Assembly (NCBI GenBank): GCA_022842685.1
Contig: JALHPC010000019.1
Coordinates: forward strand, 1 to 51,028
Direction: 5' to 3'
Length of the DNA: 51,028 nt
DNA from: Candidatus Kapaibacterium sp.
GTDB taxonomy: Bacteria; Bacteroidota; Ignavibacteria; Kapaibacteriales; Kapaibacteriaceae
The notes beneath the pieces were generated by a model that was not told the DNA's origin, ran no database searches, and saw only the letters and a list, made by a program, of their open reading frames with translations. Within the stretch, counting starts at the first letter, position 1. Each line of letters starts with the position of its first letter. Positions 42,109 to 50,257 of the stretch are shown here, piece by piece. The translations under genes were made by a program, and so were the position numbers.

Positions 42109-43001
42109 GTATGTGGTATCACATGTCGAGCGTGGGAAGTATGCTACGTCGGCGCTCTCGAATGGCCATGCGCATAACCCTGGTGGCACTGTTTGGGTCG
42201 ATGTGGTGCCTTGCTGGTGGCGTGTGGACGCTTGCCACATGGCGAGACATCGAGCATGCTACGGGCCAGGTAACCGTTGACGTGTACTTCGAAAGCAGCA
42301 CGCCCGACAGCGTAATCCTCGAGGCACGGCAGCACCTTGCCGAAAGCCCCTACGTTGCTGGCGCATGGCGCATGCAGGCCGAGTCTGTATGGCAGCAATT
42401 CGAGAACGAGTTGCGTCTTTCGAAGGACTCAACGCTGCGCACCATCGTCGAAATGCCACGAATCGTGCGTGTTCTTCCCAAGGCCAATCATGTAAGTGTT
42501 GCGCATGTGTCCGACCTCGTAACAGCCATCCGTCGTGCTGGATGGTCTACCGTCTCCGACGTACCTTGGCCACAGTCCTACGTTGCCGCTCTCGACCGTC
42601 GTCGTGCCGACCTACTCGTAATGGGCACCGTTGCCGGCGGGCTTAGTATTGTTCTGTTTGCCGTTGTGCTGCTTTCTTCGCTACGTGCAGAGTTCGACCG
42701 TGCCCACGCCGACGTGGGCATAGCCCACCTTGTAGGTGCCGGTCGCTCGTTTGTTGCGATGCCCCATATCCTGCTTGCCGTTTTGTGTTGTGTTGTTGGT
42801 ATTGCATTGAGTGTAGGGGGCACTGCGATACTGTGGCAAGACTACGTTGTTCGCTGGCAGGACTGGCTGGCGACTGTTCGCGTTGATGAACTTGGTGTTG
42901 CCGGTGCGTCGATGATTGCTGGCTGCATCATCGTCGTTGCAACATACGGTCTTGCACGTTCTGGCTCTGTTGTATCGCTGCGAAAACGTCGTGCTCATTG
43001 A
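42105..43001 (+). CDS. ftsX: FtsX-like cell division permease
   Basis: 298 aa. A short cytoplasmic start, one membrane helix (ITLVALFGSMWCLAGGVW), a periplasmic domain (about residues 45-165, with TVDVYFESSTPDSVI and VEMPRIVRVLPKA), then three helices (LLVMGTVAGGLSIVLFAVVLL, MPHILLAVLCCVVGIALSV, AGASMIAGCIIVVATYGL), the FtsX arrangement. FtsX with the ATPase FtsE signals to cell-wall hydrolases at division. No ftsE is adjacent. The GTG at 42105 overlaps the flippase stop; an ATG at 42111 is the alternative. The next gene begins inside its 3' end. Confidence 0.85.
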   Translation: MSMWYHMSSVGSMLRRRSRMAMRITLVALFGSMWCLAGGVWTLATWRDIEHATGQVTVDVYFESSTPDSVILEARQHLAESPYVAGAWRMQAESVWQQFENELRLSKDSTLRTIVEMPRIVRVLPKANHVSVAHVSDLVTAIRRAGWSTVSDVPWPQSYVAALDRRRADLLVMGTVAGGLSIVLFAVVLLSSLRAEFDRAHADVGIAHLVGAGRSFVAMPHILLAVLCCVVGIALSVGGTAILWQDYVVRWQDWLATVRVDELGVAGASMIAGCIIVVATYGLARSGSVVSLRKRRAH

Positions 43002-44070
43002 CCGTTACATCGTGCGTGGATTTGTGCTAACGTTCGTGTTTTCGTGCGTGGCGCTGTGCTCGATTTTTGTGATTGTGGACATGATCGAAAGTCTGGACGA
43101 CTTTCTCGATCACAAGGCACCGTTTCTTGTTGTTGTCGAGTTCTACGCCGTGTTCCTGCCAGCCATGCTCAAACTGTTGATTCCTGTGGGCTTGCTGCTG
43201 GCAGCGTTGTTTTCGGTTGGTAAGCTTGCAGGTGCCAACGAGATAACCGCCATGCGCAGTGGTGGCCAAAGCTTGGTGCGTTTTATGATTCCGCTGCTCC
43301 TGCTTGGCGTCATATGCAGCGTATTGCAGATTCGGTTTAACGGCTGGGTAGTGCCAGCCGCAAACGCTAGAAAGTTTGCCATTGAACGAACATATCTTGG
43401 CCGCTCGCCCGATGGACCATCGCTGATGAATCTTGCCTTTCGTGAGACGCCCACGCAAAACGTCATGCTGATGGAATACGACACGCTGCGTCGTGTAGCA
43501 CGACGGGTAGCAATCGAAGAGTTTTCCGATGTGCAGCGCCCACGGCTTGTGCGCCGGATCGACGCGGCCGAAATGCGGTTCGACAGCGCTTCGCAGCGCT
43601 GGCTCATAGACCAAGGGACGGAGCGGAGCTTTGACGGTGGAGACGTCGTTGTGCGAACAGTAACCAACTATCGCGTGCCGTTCTCGGTGCGCCATGCGCA
43701 GATTGTGCGGCTGCAGCGCAATCCCGACGAGTTTACCTTTGAAGAACGCGCCGACCACATTGCCACCTTGCGCAAAGGTGGCAAGGATACTCGTCGCCAG
43801 GAAGTTGCTCTTGCGTCGGAGTGGGCCTTCCCGTGGGCCAACGCCGTTGTGGTATTACTAGCCGTGCCCTTTGCCTCGGTTCGTAGGCGGGCCGGAGTAG
43901 CCGTTAACATCGTGATGGCTATGGGCCTATGCTTCGTCTACATAGCCAGCGCAAAAATTGGTCAGGCCATTGGCGTGGAAACCACCCTTCCCGTCGACGT
44001 CGTAGCTTGGGCCCCGAATGTCTTGTTTTTGTTGGCGGGAATGGTGATTACCCTAAGGACCCGCACATGA
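42991..44070 (+). CDS. LptF/LptG family LPS export permease
   Basis: 359 aa from a GTG at 42991 that overlaps the ftsX 3' end by 11 bp; it gives the usual family start VLIDRYIVRGFV. Six helices in two groups of three flank a periplasmic jellyroll (residues about 130-265). Motifs: LLIPVGLLLAALFSVGKLAGANEITAMRSGG (the conserved ExtAMRsxG near the second helix) and the C-terminal NAVVVLLAVPFASVRRRAG...VYIASAKIGQAIG. With LptB it pulls lipopolysaccharide from the inner membrane. The second permease gene is not adjacent. Stop overlaps the next ATG (ATGA at 44067). Confidence 0.9.
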   Translation: MLIDRYIVRGFVLTFVFSCVALCSIFVIVDMIESLDDFLDHKAPFLVVVEFYAVFLPAMLKLLIPVGLLLAALFSVGKLAGANEITAMRSGGQSLVRFMIPLLLLGVICSVLQIRFNGWVVPAANARKFAIERTYLGRSPDGPSLMNLAFRETPTQNVMLMEYDTLRRVARRVAIEEFSDVQRPRLVRRIDAAEMRFDSASQRWLIDQGTERSFDGGDVVVRTVTNYRVPFSVRHAQIVRLQRNPDEFTFEERADHIATLRKGGKDTRRQEVALASEWAFPWANAVVVLLAVPFASVRRRAGVAVNIVMAMGLCFVYIASAKIGQAIGVETTLPVDVVAWAPNVLFLLAGMVITLRTRT

Positions 44071-47000
44071 CCACTGCACTGTACTCTGCGCTCGCTCTCG
44101 TGGTACTACTAGTATCTGCCTTCCAAGGGGCGGTCGGTCAGCAATTCAAGCGCTTAGATGCGAAGCAAACCGGTGTGACCTTTGGCAACTATATCGCCGA
44201 GAACGATACATTCAACATCATCAACGACTTCTACGCCTACAACGGTGGGGGAGTTGCCACAGGCGATTTGGACGGCGACGGACTTCCCGATATCTGGTTT
44301 ACCGGTACCGGCGTCCGGCAGCGAATCTACAAGAACCTTGGTGACATGCGATTCGAAGACGTTACCGATCTAAGTGGCGTTTCGGACTCGGGCTTGGCGT
44401 CGGGGATCCTGTTTGCAGACCTAACGGGCGACGGCGCGTTGGATGTCTATGTTGCCAAGCGATACGAACCAAACCGCTTCTACGTAAACGACGGACGTGG
44501 CCGCTTCACAGAGCGGGCAAAGGAGTTCGGACTCGACATCAACGCCCATGCTACGCATGCGGCTGTGCTGGACTATGATGGCGACGGCGACCTAGACCTC
44601 TACGTGGTGACCAACGGCGAACCACGGCGGCAAGGACACGTCAACCCTGGGTTAAACGACCGTCTCCTGCGCAACGACGGCGGTCGATTTACCGACGTCT
44701 CGGAACAAGCGGGCATAGCCGATCGCGGCTACGGCCTAAGCGCCTCTGTTGGCGACCTTAACGACGATGGCTGGCCCGACATCTACGTTGCCAACGACTT
44801 CGAAGAGCGTGACAAGATGTACATCAACCAGCGCAATGGCACGTTCCGTGATGTTGCCATGCAGGCCATGCGACAGATGTCGCAGTTTTCGATGGGGTCC
44901 GACATTGCCGACGTGAATAACGATGGCTTACTCGACGTTATGACCGTAGACATGCTGCCGCCAGACCACTGGCGGCGTATGACGCAGGTTGGCGGTATGT
45001 CGCTCTACGGTCCGTTCTTCGACAGCGCGCAGCGTGTTCATAACTCGCTGCAGCTCAATCGTGGCGGCGGATATTTCTCTGACATCTGCTTTTATGCAGG
45101 CGTAGCCGCCACCGACTGGAGTTGGGCCGTTCTGATGAGCGACTTCGACCACGATGGTCGTACCGACATATTCGTTGGCAACGGTACGAAGCGCGACTTG
45201 GGCGACCAAGATTATAACTACTCCGTGCAGCCGGCCGCAGAGCGCAAGCCCGACGCCTATCGATTGATTCCGCGGTCGTGGGTGCCGAATGCAATGTTTC
45301 GCAATAGGAATGGCCTGCAATTTGACACTGTAAGCAATGCCTGGGGGCTTGGCGACTCTCTTGTAACCAATGGTGCAGCCATGGCTGATTTTGATGGCGA
45401 TGGCGACCTGGACCTCGTGCTCAACACCACCGACACCATGGCCGTGATCTACCGCAATATGGCTGCCGAGCGCGGCACGGGCTCGGCCATCCTGCTGCGA
45501 CTCGTTGCCGACCTGCCCAACCGTGATGCTATCGGTGCTCGCGTCGAGGTGCACGCAAGTGGTCGGCGCTGGGTGCGCGAGTTGTATGGCGTGCGCGGTT
45601 TTCTGTCAACCTCGCAACATGTTGTGCATGTAGGCCTTGGAAGCGTTACCACGATTGACTCTGTTGTTGTTCTCTGGCCCGACCGAACGAAGAGCGTGCA
45701 CCGCGACGTCGTGGTCAACTCGACGGCCACCCTCCGCAAGGCCAACGTTGTGCCGTGGGTACCACAGCAACGTCCGAAGCCCATGCTCGAAGACGTTTCC
45801 GATGTGTTTCAGGCAACGCATCGCGAGAATTTTTACGACGACTTCAAACGCGAACGTCTTCTGCCGTATCGCTTTTCGCGTAAGGGCCCCGGTACTGCCG
45901 TGGGTGATGTCAACGGTGATGGCCTTCATGACATCATTGTTGGTGGTGCCAAGTACATGGCCACGCAGACCTACTTGCAGCAGAGCGACGGCAGCATTGC
46001 AGCGCCTACGGCTTCGGGCCTCGACGACGTGGTAGACGCCGAAGATGTGGCGATGACCCTTTCAGATGTAGATGGCGATGGTGATCTTGACCTGATTGTG
46101 GTAACGGGTGGTAACGAGTTCGAAGTGGACGATGAGGAGCTGGTAGACAGGTTGTATCGAAATAACGGCAAGGGTACCTTTACGCTTGACTCCAAAGCGC
46201 TACCGGCGCACAGGGAAAGCGGTTCGTGCATTGCTGTTGCCGATATTGATGGTGACAAACGTCCCGACCTGTTTGTGGGAAATCGTGTTGTCCCAGGCAA
46301 GTTTCCCATGCCCCCAAAAAGCCGGCTGTATCGCAACGTGGCAGGGTCGTATGTAGACGTAACCGCATCGCATGCGCCGATGTTGGACACGCTAGGTATG
46401 GTAACCGCTGCAGTGTTTGTCGACATTGATGCCGACGGCGATCAGGACCTTGTTGTCGTTGGCGAGTGGATGTCTCCCAAGATCCTATTGAACAGTCGAG
46501 GGACGTTTACTGACGCCACCCAGCAGTTTGGCCTTGACGCGTACAAGGGTTTGTGGGCCAGTGTTGCGGCAGTTGATGTAGATGGAGATGGAGACATAGA
46601 CCTCGTATGTGGCAATCAGGGACTCAACAGCCGCCACCCTACGTCGGCCGCTGCGCCTATCGAATACATTGCAGGCGACTTCGACGACAATGGCAGTATC
46701 GATCCCATCTTCTCCTACGTCGTTGACGGCATTCGTAGGCCCATGCGCGACCGTCAGACATTCCTTGGCCAGATGCCAACCATGGCTAGGCGGTTTGTCA
46801 CCTTCCGCAGCTTCTCGCTTGCTACTCCTCAAGACATTGTCCCACCCGACTTTAGTGGTCCCTTGTATCGGGGTTCGGTAACCACCTTTGCAACCACACT
46901 CTTCCGCAGGAAGGGGGCATCGACCTTTGTTGCCGATACACTGCCGGATGCGGCGCAGTATGGCCCCGTTGCAGCGATTCATGTGGCCGACATTGACGGC

Positions 47001-47270
47001 GATGGACGGCAGGACATCCTGCTGGCAGGTAATAGTCGCGAGCCAGACAACGATGCCACGTCGTATCAGGCGGGAATTGGCGTGATACTGCGTGGCATCC
47101 AAGGTGGTGCGTTCGAATCAGTTCCTGCCGTGCAAAGTGGCTGGGTTGTTCCAGACATAGCGCGTAGCATAACGCCATTTGTTCACGCAAGCGGTAAGCA
47201 GATGCTCTTTGTTGGAGTGAACAATGGTCGTCAGCGTCTCTTCGTCCCTAGCCGCCGGCAGACGCGCTGA
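44067..47270 (+). CDS. FG-GAP/VCBS-repeat protein with ASPIC/UnbV domain (CRTAC1-like)
   Basis: 1067 aa, secreted: signal TTALYSALALVVLLVSAFQGAVG. About 14 calcium-loop motifs of the DxDxDGxxD kind are spread along it (DLDGDGLPD, DYDGDGDLD, DLNDDGWPD, DVNNDGLLD, DFDHDGRTD, DFDGDGDLD, DVNGDGLHD, DVDGDGDLD, DIDADGDQD, DVDGDGDID, DIDGDGRQD among them), marking integrin-like propeller blades in two halves. Between them, around residues 480-560, lies an ASPIC/UnbV segment (DAIGARVEVHASGRRWVREL, VHVGLGS, VVVLWPDRTKS). No T9SS tail at the C-terminus. Function of such proteins is poorly known; binding or scaffolding on the cell surface is likely. It is translationally linked to the LptF/G gene. Confidence 0.9.
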   Translation: MTTALYSALALVVLLVSAFQGAVGQQFKRLDAKQTGVTFGNYIAENDTFNIINDFYAYNGGGVATGDLDGDGLPDIWFTGTGVRQRIYKNLGDMRFEDVTDLSGVSDSGLASGILFADLTGDGALDVYVAKRYEPNRFYVNDGRGRFTERAKEFGLDINAHATHAAVLDYDGDGDLDLYVVTNGEPRRQGHVNPGLNDRLLRNDGGRFTDVSEQAGIADRGYGLSASVGDLNDDGWPDIYVANDFEERDKMYINQRNGTFRDVAMQAMRQMSQFSMGSDIADVNNDGLLDVMTVDMLPPDHWRRMTQVGGMSLYGPFFDSAQRVHNSLQLNRGGGYFSDICFYAGVAATDWSWAVLMSDFDHDGRTDIFVGNGTKRDLGDQDYNYSVQPAAERKPDAYRLIPRSWVPNAMFRNRNGLQFDTVSNAWGLGDSLVTNGAAMADFDGDGDLDLVLNTTDTMAVIYRNMAAERGTGSAILLRLVADLPNRDAIGARVEVHASGRRWVRELYGVRGFLSTSQHVVHVGLGSVTTIDSVVVLWPDRTKSVHRDVVVNSTATLRKANVVPWVPQQRPKPMLEDVSDVFQATHRENFYDDFKRERLLPYRFSRKGPGTAVGDVNGDGLHDIIVGGAKYMATQTYLQQSDGSIAAPTASGLDDVVDAEDVAMTLSDVDGDGDLDLIVVTGGNEFEVDDEELVDRLYRNNGKGTFTLDSKALPAHRESGSCIAVADIDGDKRPDLFVGNRVVPGKFPMPPKSRLYRNVAGSYVDVTASHAPMLDTLGMVTAAVFVDIDADGDQDLVVVGEWMSPKILLNSRGTFTDATQQFGLDAYKGLWASVAAVDVDGDGDIDLVCGNQGLNSRHPTSAAAPIEYIAGDFDDNGSIDPIFSYVVDGIRRPMRDRQTFLGQMPTMARRFVTFRSFSLATPQDIVPPDFSGPLYRGSVTTFATTLFRRKGASTFVADTLPDAAQYGPVAAIHVADIDGDGRQDILLAGNSREPDNDATSYQAGIGVILRGIQGGAFESVPAVQSGWVVPDIARSITPFVHASGKQMLFVGVNNGRQRLFVPSRRQTR

Positions 47271-47274
47271 GCCG

Positions 47275-47282
47275 TATATTTG
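47275..47282 (+). promoter_or_regulatory. TATATTTG -7 box of the haloperoxidase gene
   Basis: Exact TAnnTTTG match, 47 bases before the ATG at 47330. Confidence 0.55.
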
Positions 47283-47329
47283 AACGTTCAGTGCTGCCCC
47301 ACTGTTGTGTCACGTCCGTAGGTTCTTCC

Positions 47330-48634
47330 ATGTCACGCCTGTTCCTCATTCTCGCACTTGTCGTCACCGCGGTTTGCCGCAGTTCTGCTGTTGCGACCGA
47401 CGGTCCGACCATCGTTCACTCTTGGAACCGGGCAATCATTGAAGTCATTATGGAGGACGGATTTGGACCTCCAATTGCTGCTCGCATTCATGCGTATGCC
47501 AACCTGGCGGGTTATCAGGCCGCCTATCACGCATTCCCAGGGTATCGCAGTCTCGTGGGCACGCTGCGCGATTTTAAGGACTGTCCGACGGTAGAAACTG
47601 GCAAAACCTATGACTGGCGTGTAGCCGCCGTTGCGGCCTACCAAACGGCGTCGGCCAAGCTGGTTTACCGAGTGAACATTACCGACAGTTTGGCCAAGGT
47701 GCAGTTCGAGGCATTGCAGAAAGAGGTAGCTGCTGACGTGTTCACGCGATCGAAGGAATTTGGACACGCGGTTGGCAAGGCGATCAACGCCTATGCAAAG
47801 GCCGACGGTTATCCGCGTACACAGGGCTTGCCTGCTTGGGAATGGCCAAGGTGCGACAGTTGTTGGGAGCCAACGCCGCCAAACTTTGCCGAACCCCTGT
47901 CGCCATATTGCGGCCGTGTGCGCACCATTGCTCTCAAGGCCGTCGATCAGTTCAAGCTGCCGCCACCGCCACCATTTAGCACGGTAAAGGGCAGCCAGTT
48001 CTACAACGCGGCGTTAGAGACGTATACCATTTCGCGGAGTCTGTCGCCCGAGCAGCGCGAGATTGCTAACTTTTGGAACGACAATCCGACCGTTACCAAA
48101 TATCGAGGCCACTTCGTGTACAACACTCGCCAGATATCACCTGGCGGTCACTGGATGAACATTGCCATGCAGCTCATGAAGTCGGAAGGCACGCCTGCGC
48201 CCAAGGCCATGGAGATTTACTGTATGACGGCCTTTGCATTGTTCGATGGCTTTACGGCATGTTGGGAGCAGAAGTACAAGCACAACCTCATACGTCCCGT
48301 GTCGTACATCCAGAAGTACATCGACAAATCGTGGGATCCTATGTTGCAGACGCCACCGTTCCCTGAATACGCTTCGGGCCATAGCACGATAACCGCTGCT
48401 GCTGCCGAAGTGCTTCAGCATCACTTTGGAGATCGGTCGTTCGACGATAGCACCGAAGTCATTTTTGGATGGCCTGTGCGTAGGTTCAAGGACTTCCGCG
48501 CTGCCGCCGATGAGGCGTCGATAAGTCGACTCTACGGTGGCATTCACTATCGTTTTGGCTGTGACGGTGGTAACGTTCATGGACGGCAGATAGGCAAGTG
48601 GGTCGTGCAAACAATTCGAATGAAGGACGAGTGA
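47330..48634 (+). CDS. Vanadium-dependent haloperoxidase-family protein (PAP2 fold)
   Basis: 434 aa with signal peptide SRLFLILALVVTAVCRSSAVA. The vanadate/phosphate-binding set is complete: KYKHNLIRP (Kx6RP), YASGHST (SGH; Ala replaces the usual Pro before it) and SRLYGGIH (SRx5H). Members use vanadate to oxidise halides with H2O2, but close relatives are acid phosphatases, so the reaction is open. Two CxxC-like groups (CDSCWEP, and Cys near SPYCG) are odd for the family and may form disulphides. Start ATG at 47330 is chosen for the signal peptide. The next gene begins two bases after the stop or overlaps it as GTGA. Confidence 0.9.
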   Translation: MSRLFLILALVVTAVCRSSAVATDGPTIVHSWNRAIIEVIMEDGFGPPIAARIHAYANLAGYQAAYHAFPGYRSLVGTLRDFKDCPTVETGKTYDWRVAAVAAYQTASAKLVYRVNITDSLAKVQFEALQKEVAADVFTRSKEFGHAVGKAINAYAKADGYPRTQGLPAWEWPRCDSCWEPTPPNFAEPLSPYCGRVRTIALKAVDQFKLPPPPPFSTVKGSQFYNAALETYTISRSLSPEQREIANFWNDNPTVTKYRGHFVYNTRQISPGGHWMNIAMQLMKSEGTPAPKAMEIYCMTAFALFDGFTACWEQKYKHNLIRPVSYIQKYIDKSWDPMLQTPPFPEYASGHSTITAAAAEVLQHHFGDRSFDDSTEVIFGWPVRRFKDFRAAADEASISRLYGGIHYRFGCDGGNVHGRQIGKWVVQTIRMKDE

Positions 48635-48636
48635 AG

Positions 48637-49245
48637 ATGATTCGAGTAGTCGTGTCAGTGGTGCTGTGCGGTTGGATGCTGGTTGCCTGTGATTCGTCGA
48701 CAGCGCCAACGACGCCAGACAACGCAAATCCTCGTGTTATCACGCGGGCCGACGTGCGGCCCGACAGTGCTGCAGGATGGCTGTACTATTCGATTGCGCT
48801 GGATAGCGTGATACCGCCACAGGATGCGGCGTTGGGCCTCTGGGACGTCCGTTTGGCCTACCTCAAGGGTGGCGGCGCTACGCGAACGGTCGACATCGTG
48901 TTTAACCATGGTGTTGGCGGCGTGGCACCAGTTCAGGGTTACGTTGCCGCATCGCGATTCGAGAATGTCACGGCAGTGCCTGCCGGTGCCCCTTTCAGGC
49001 AAGAGGATACAACGGCTGCGAACCGAATTGTACCGAACTGTGTTACGTGCCCCGATGCAGTATTCGTTTATGACCCCATGAAGCACGTAATTCTTCCATC
49101 GCCTGACCGAGCGATTGTGGTACGCTTACGCGATGGTGGTGTATGGGCATTTCAGGTAACGAGCATCTATGAGGGGGCGAACGAAACCCCGACCATGTTT
49201 TCGCCTATTGGCTACTACCATTGGCGAACCAAGAAGTTGAATTAA
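48637..49245 (+). CDS. Lipoprotein, possibly HmuY-like
   Basis: 202 aa lipoprotein: signal IRVVVSVVLCGWMLVAC with lipobox LVAC, then a Thr/Pro linker. The body has WLYYSIALDSVIPP, LGLWDVRLAY, and WAFQVTSIYEG, a spacing that recalls HmuY-type haem-binding beta proteins (WDxxF block, closing Y strand), but I am unsure. A NCVTCPD pair of cysteines is notable. It directly follows the haloperoxidase gene (ATG at 48637, or GTG at 48631 overlapping its stop), so the two are surely co-expressed and may act together at the envelope. Confidence 0.7.
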   Translation: MIRVVVSVVLCGWMLVACDSSTAPTTPDNANPRVITRADVRPDSAAGWLYYSIALDSVIPPQDAALGLWDVRLAYLKGGGATRTVDIVFNHGVGGVAPVQGYVAASRFENVTAVPAGAPFRQEDTTAANRIVPNCVTCPDAVFVYDPMKHVILPSPDRAIVVRLRDGGVWAFQVTSIYEGANETPTMFSPIGYYHWRTKKLN

Positions 49246-49259
49246 CGACACTGTGTAAC

Positions 49260-49265
49260 AGGAGA
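49260..49265 (+). promoter_or_regulatory. Strong Shine-Dalgarno site of paaA
   Basis: AGGAGA five bases before the ATG at 49271. Clear SD sites are rare elsewhere in this window. Confidence 0.6.
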
Positions 49266-49270
49266 CAGAC

Positions 49271-50257
49271 ATGTACGGAAACATTACGATTGTAGACGGA
49301 CCTGGCAAGGATGCACCTGCTGACGACCCCGTAAAACTTGCGGAGTTCGAGGCACGCATTGCTGCCGGCGAAAAAATCGAGCCGCACGATTGGATGCCAG
49401 CCGAATACCGTCGGCAGTTGATTCGCATGATCGAGCAGCATGCTCACAGCGAAATCATTGGCGCATTGCCAGAGGGTACGTGGATTACGCGAGCGCCGGG
49501 CTTTAAGCGCAAGATGGCTCTAATGGCCAAGGTGCAAGACGAAGTCGGCCATGCTCAGCTCCTGTACTCAGCGGCCGAGACGTTGGGTAAGCCACGTGAG
49601 CGAATGCTTGACGACCTCATCAATGGCCGTTCGAAGTATTCCAATGTGTTCAACTATCCGGCCTTTACATGGGCCGACACGGCCGTGATTGCATGGCTTA
49701 TCGACGCATCAGCAATCATCAATCAGGTTGCGAATTCAAAGGGATCGTACGCTCCGTATTGTCGTGCGCTTGAGCGTATCTGCCAAGAGGAGTCGTTCCA
49801 CCTCAAGTACGGATACGACAACGTTGTTACGCTGGCAACGGGTACGCCAACGCAGCGAACCATGGTTCAAGAAGCACTCAACCGCTGGTGGCGCCCAATT
49901 ATGCACTTCTTTGGCCCGCCAGACACCGCAAGCCAGCACACGGAAAAGCTCATGCGTTGGAAGGTGAAAATGGCATCGAACGACGATATGCGCCAGCAGT
50001 TCTTCAATCAGTATGTGCCAAAGATTTACGAGCTGGGTCTTACCGTGCCCGATGCAGAGTTAGCCAAGGATCCGGCTACTGGCAAATGGACGTATGGCGA
50101 TCCGGATTGGGACGAGTTTAAGCGCGTGATTAACGGCGACGGGCCATGCAACAAGGAGCGTCTTGCAGTACGCAAGACGGCCGAGGAGCGCGGTCGCTGG
50201 GTACGCGAAGCGCTCGCTCGGCCGCGAGAGCAGCAGTATGTTACGCCCCTATCTTAA
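49271..50257 (+). CDS. paaA: 1,2-phenylacetyl-CoA epoxidase, subunit PaaA
   Basis: 328 aa catalytic di-iron subunit that turns phenylacetyl-CoA into the ring-1,2-epoxide with O2. Ferritin-like helices carry the iron ligands: [14 protein letters not shown] (about residue 57), [17 protein letters not shown] (about 88), and [13 protein letters not shown] (about 175), with [14 protein letters not shown] later. Length and ends are normal for PaaA. The gene stands alone: paaB-paaE are not next to it, and the next gene is convergent, sharing TTAA in the two stops. The partner subunits must lie elsewhere, or this is a paralogue. Confidence 0.95.
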   Translation: MYGNITIVDGPGKDAPADDPVKLAEFEARIAAGEKIEPHDWMPAEYRRQLIRMIEQHAHSEIIGALPEGTWITRAPGFKRKMALMAKVQDEVGHAQLLYSAAETLGKPRERMLDDLINGRSKYSNVFNYPAFTWADTAVIAWLIDASAIINQVANSKGSYAPYCRALERICQEESFHLKYGYDNVVTLATGTPTQRTMVQEALNRWWRPIMHFFGPPDTASQHTEKLMRWKVKMASNDDMRQQFFNQYVPKIYELGLTVPDAELAKDPATGKWTYGDPDWDEFKRVINGDGPCNKERLAVRKTAEERGRWVREALARPREQQYVTPLS

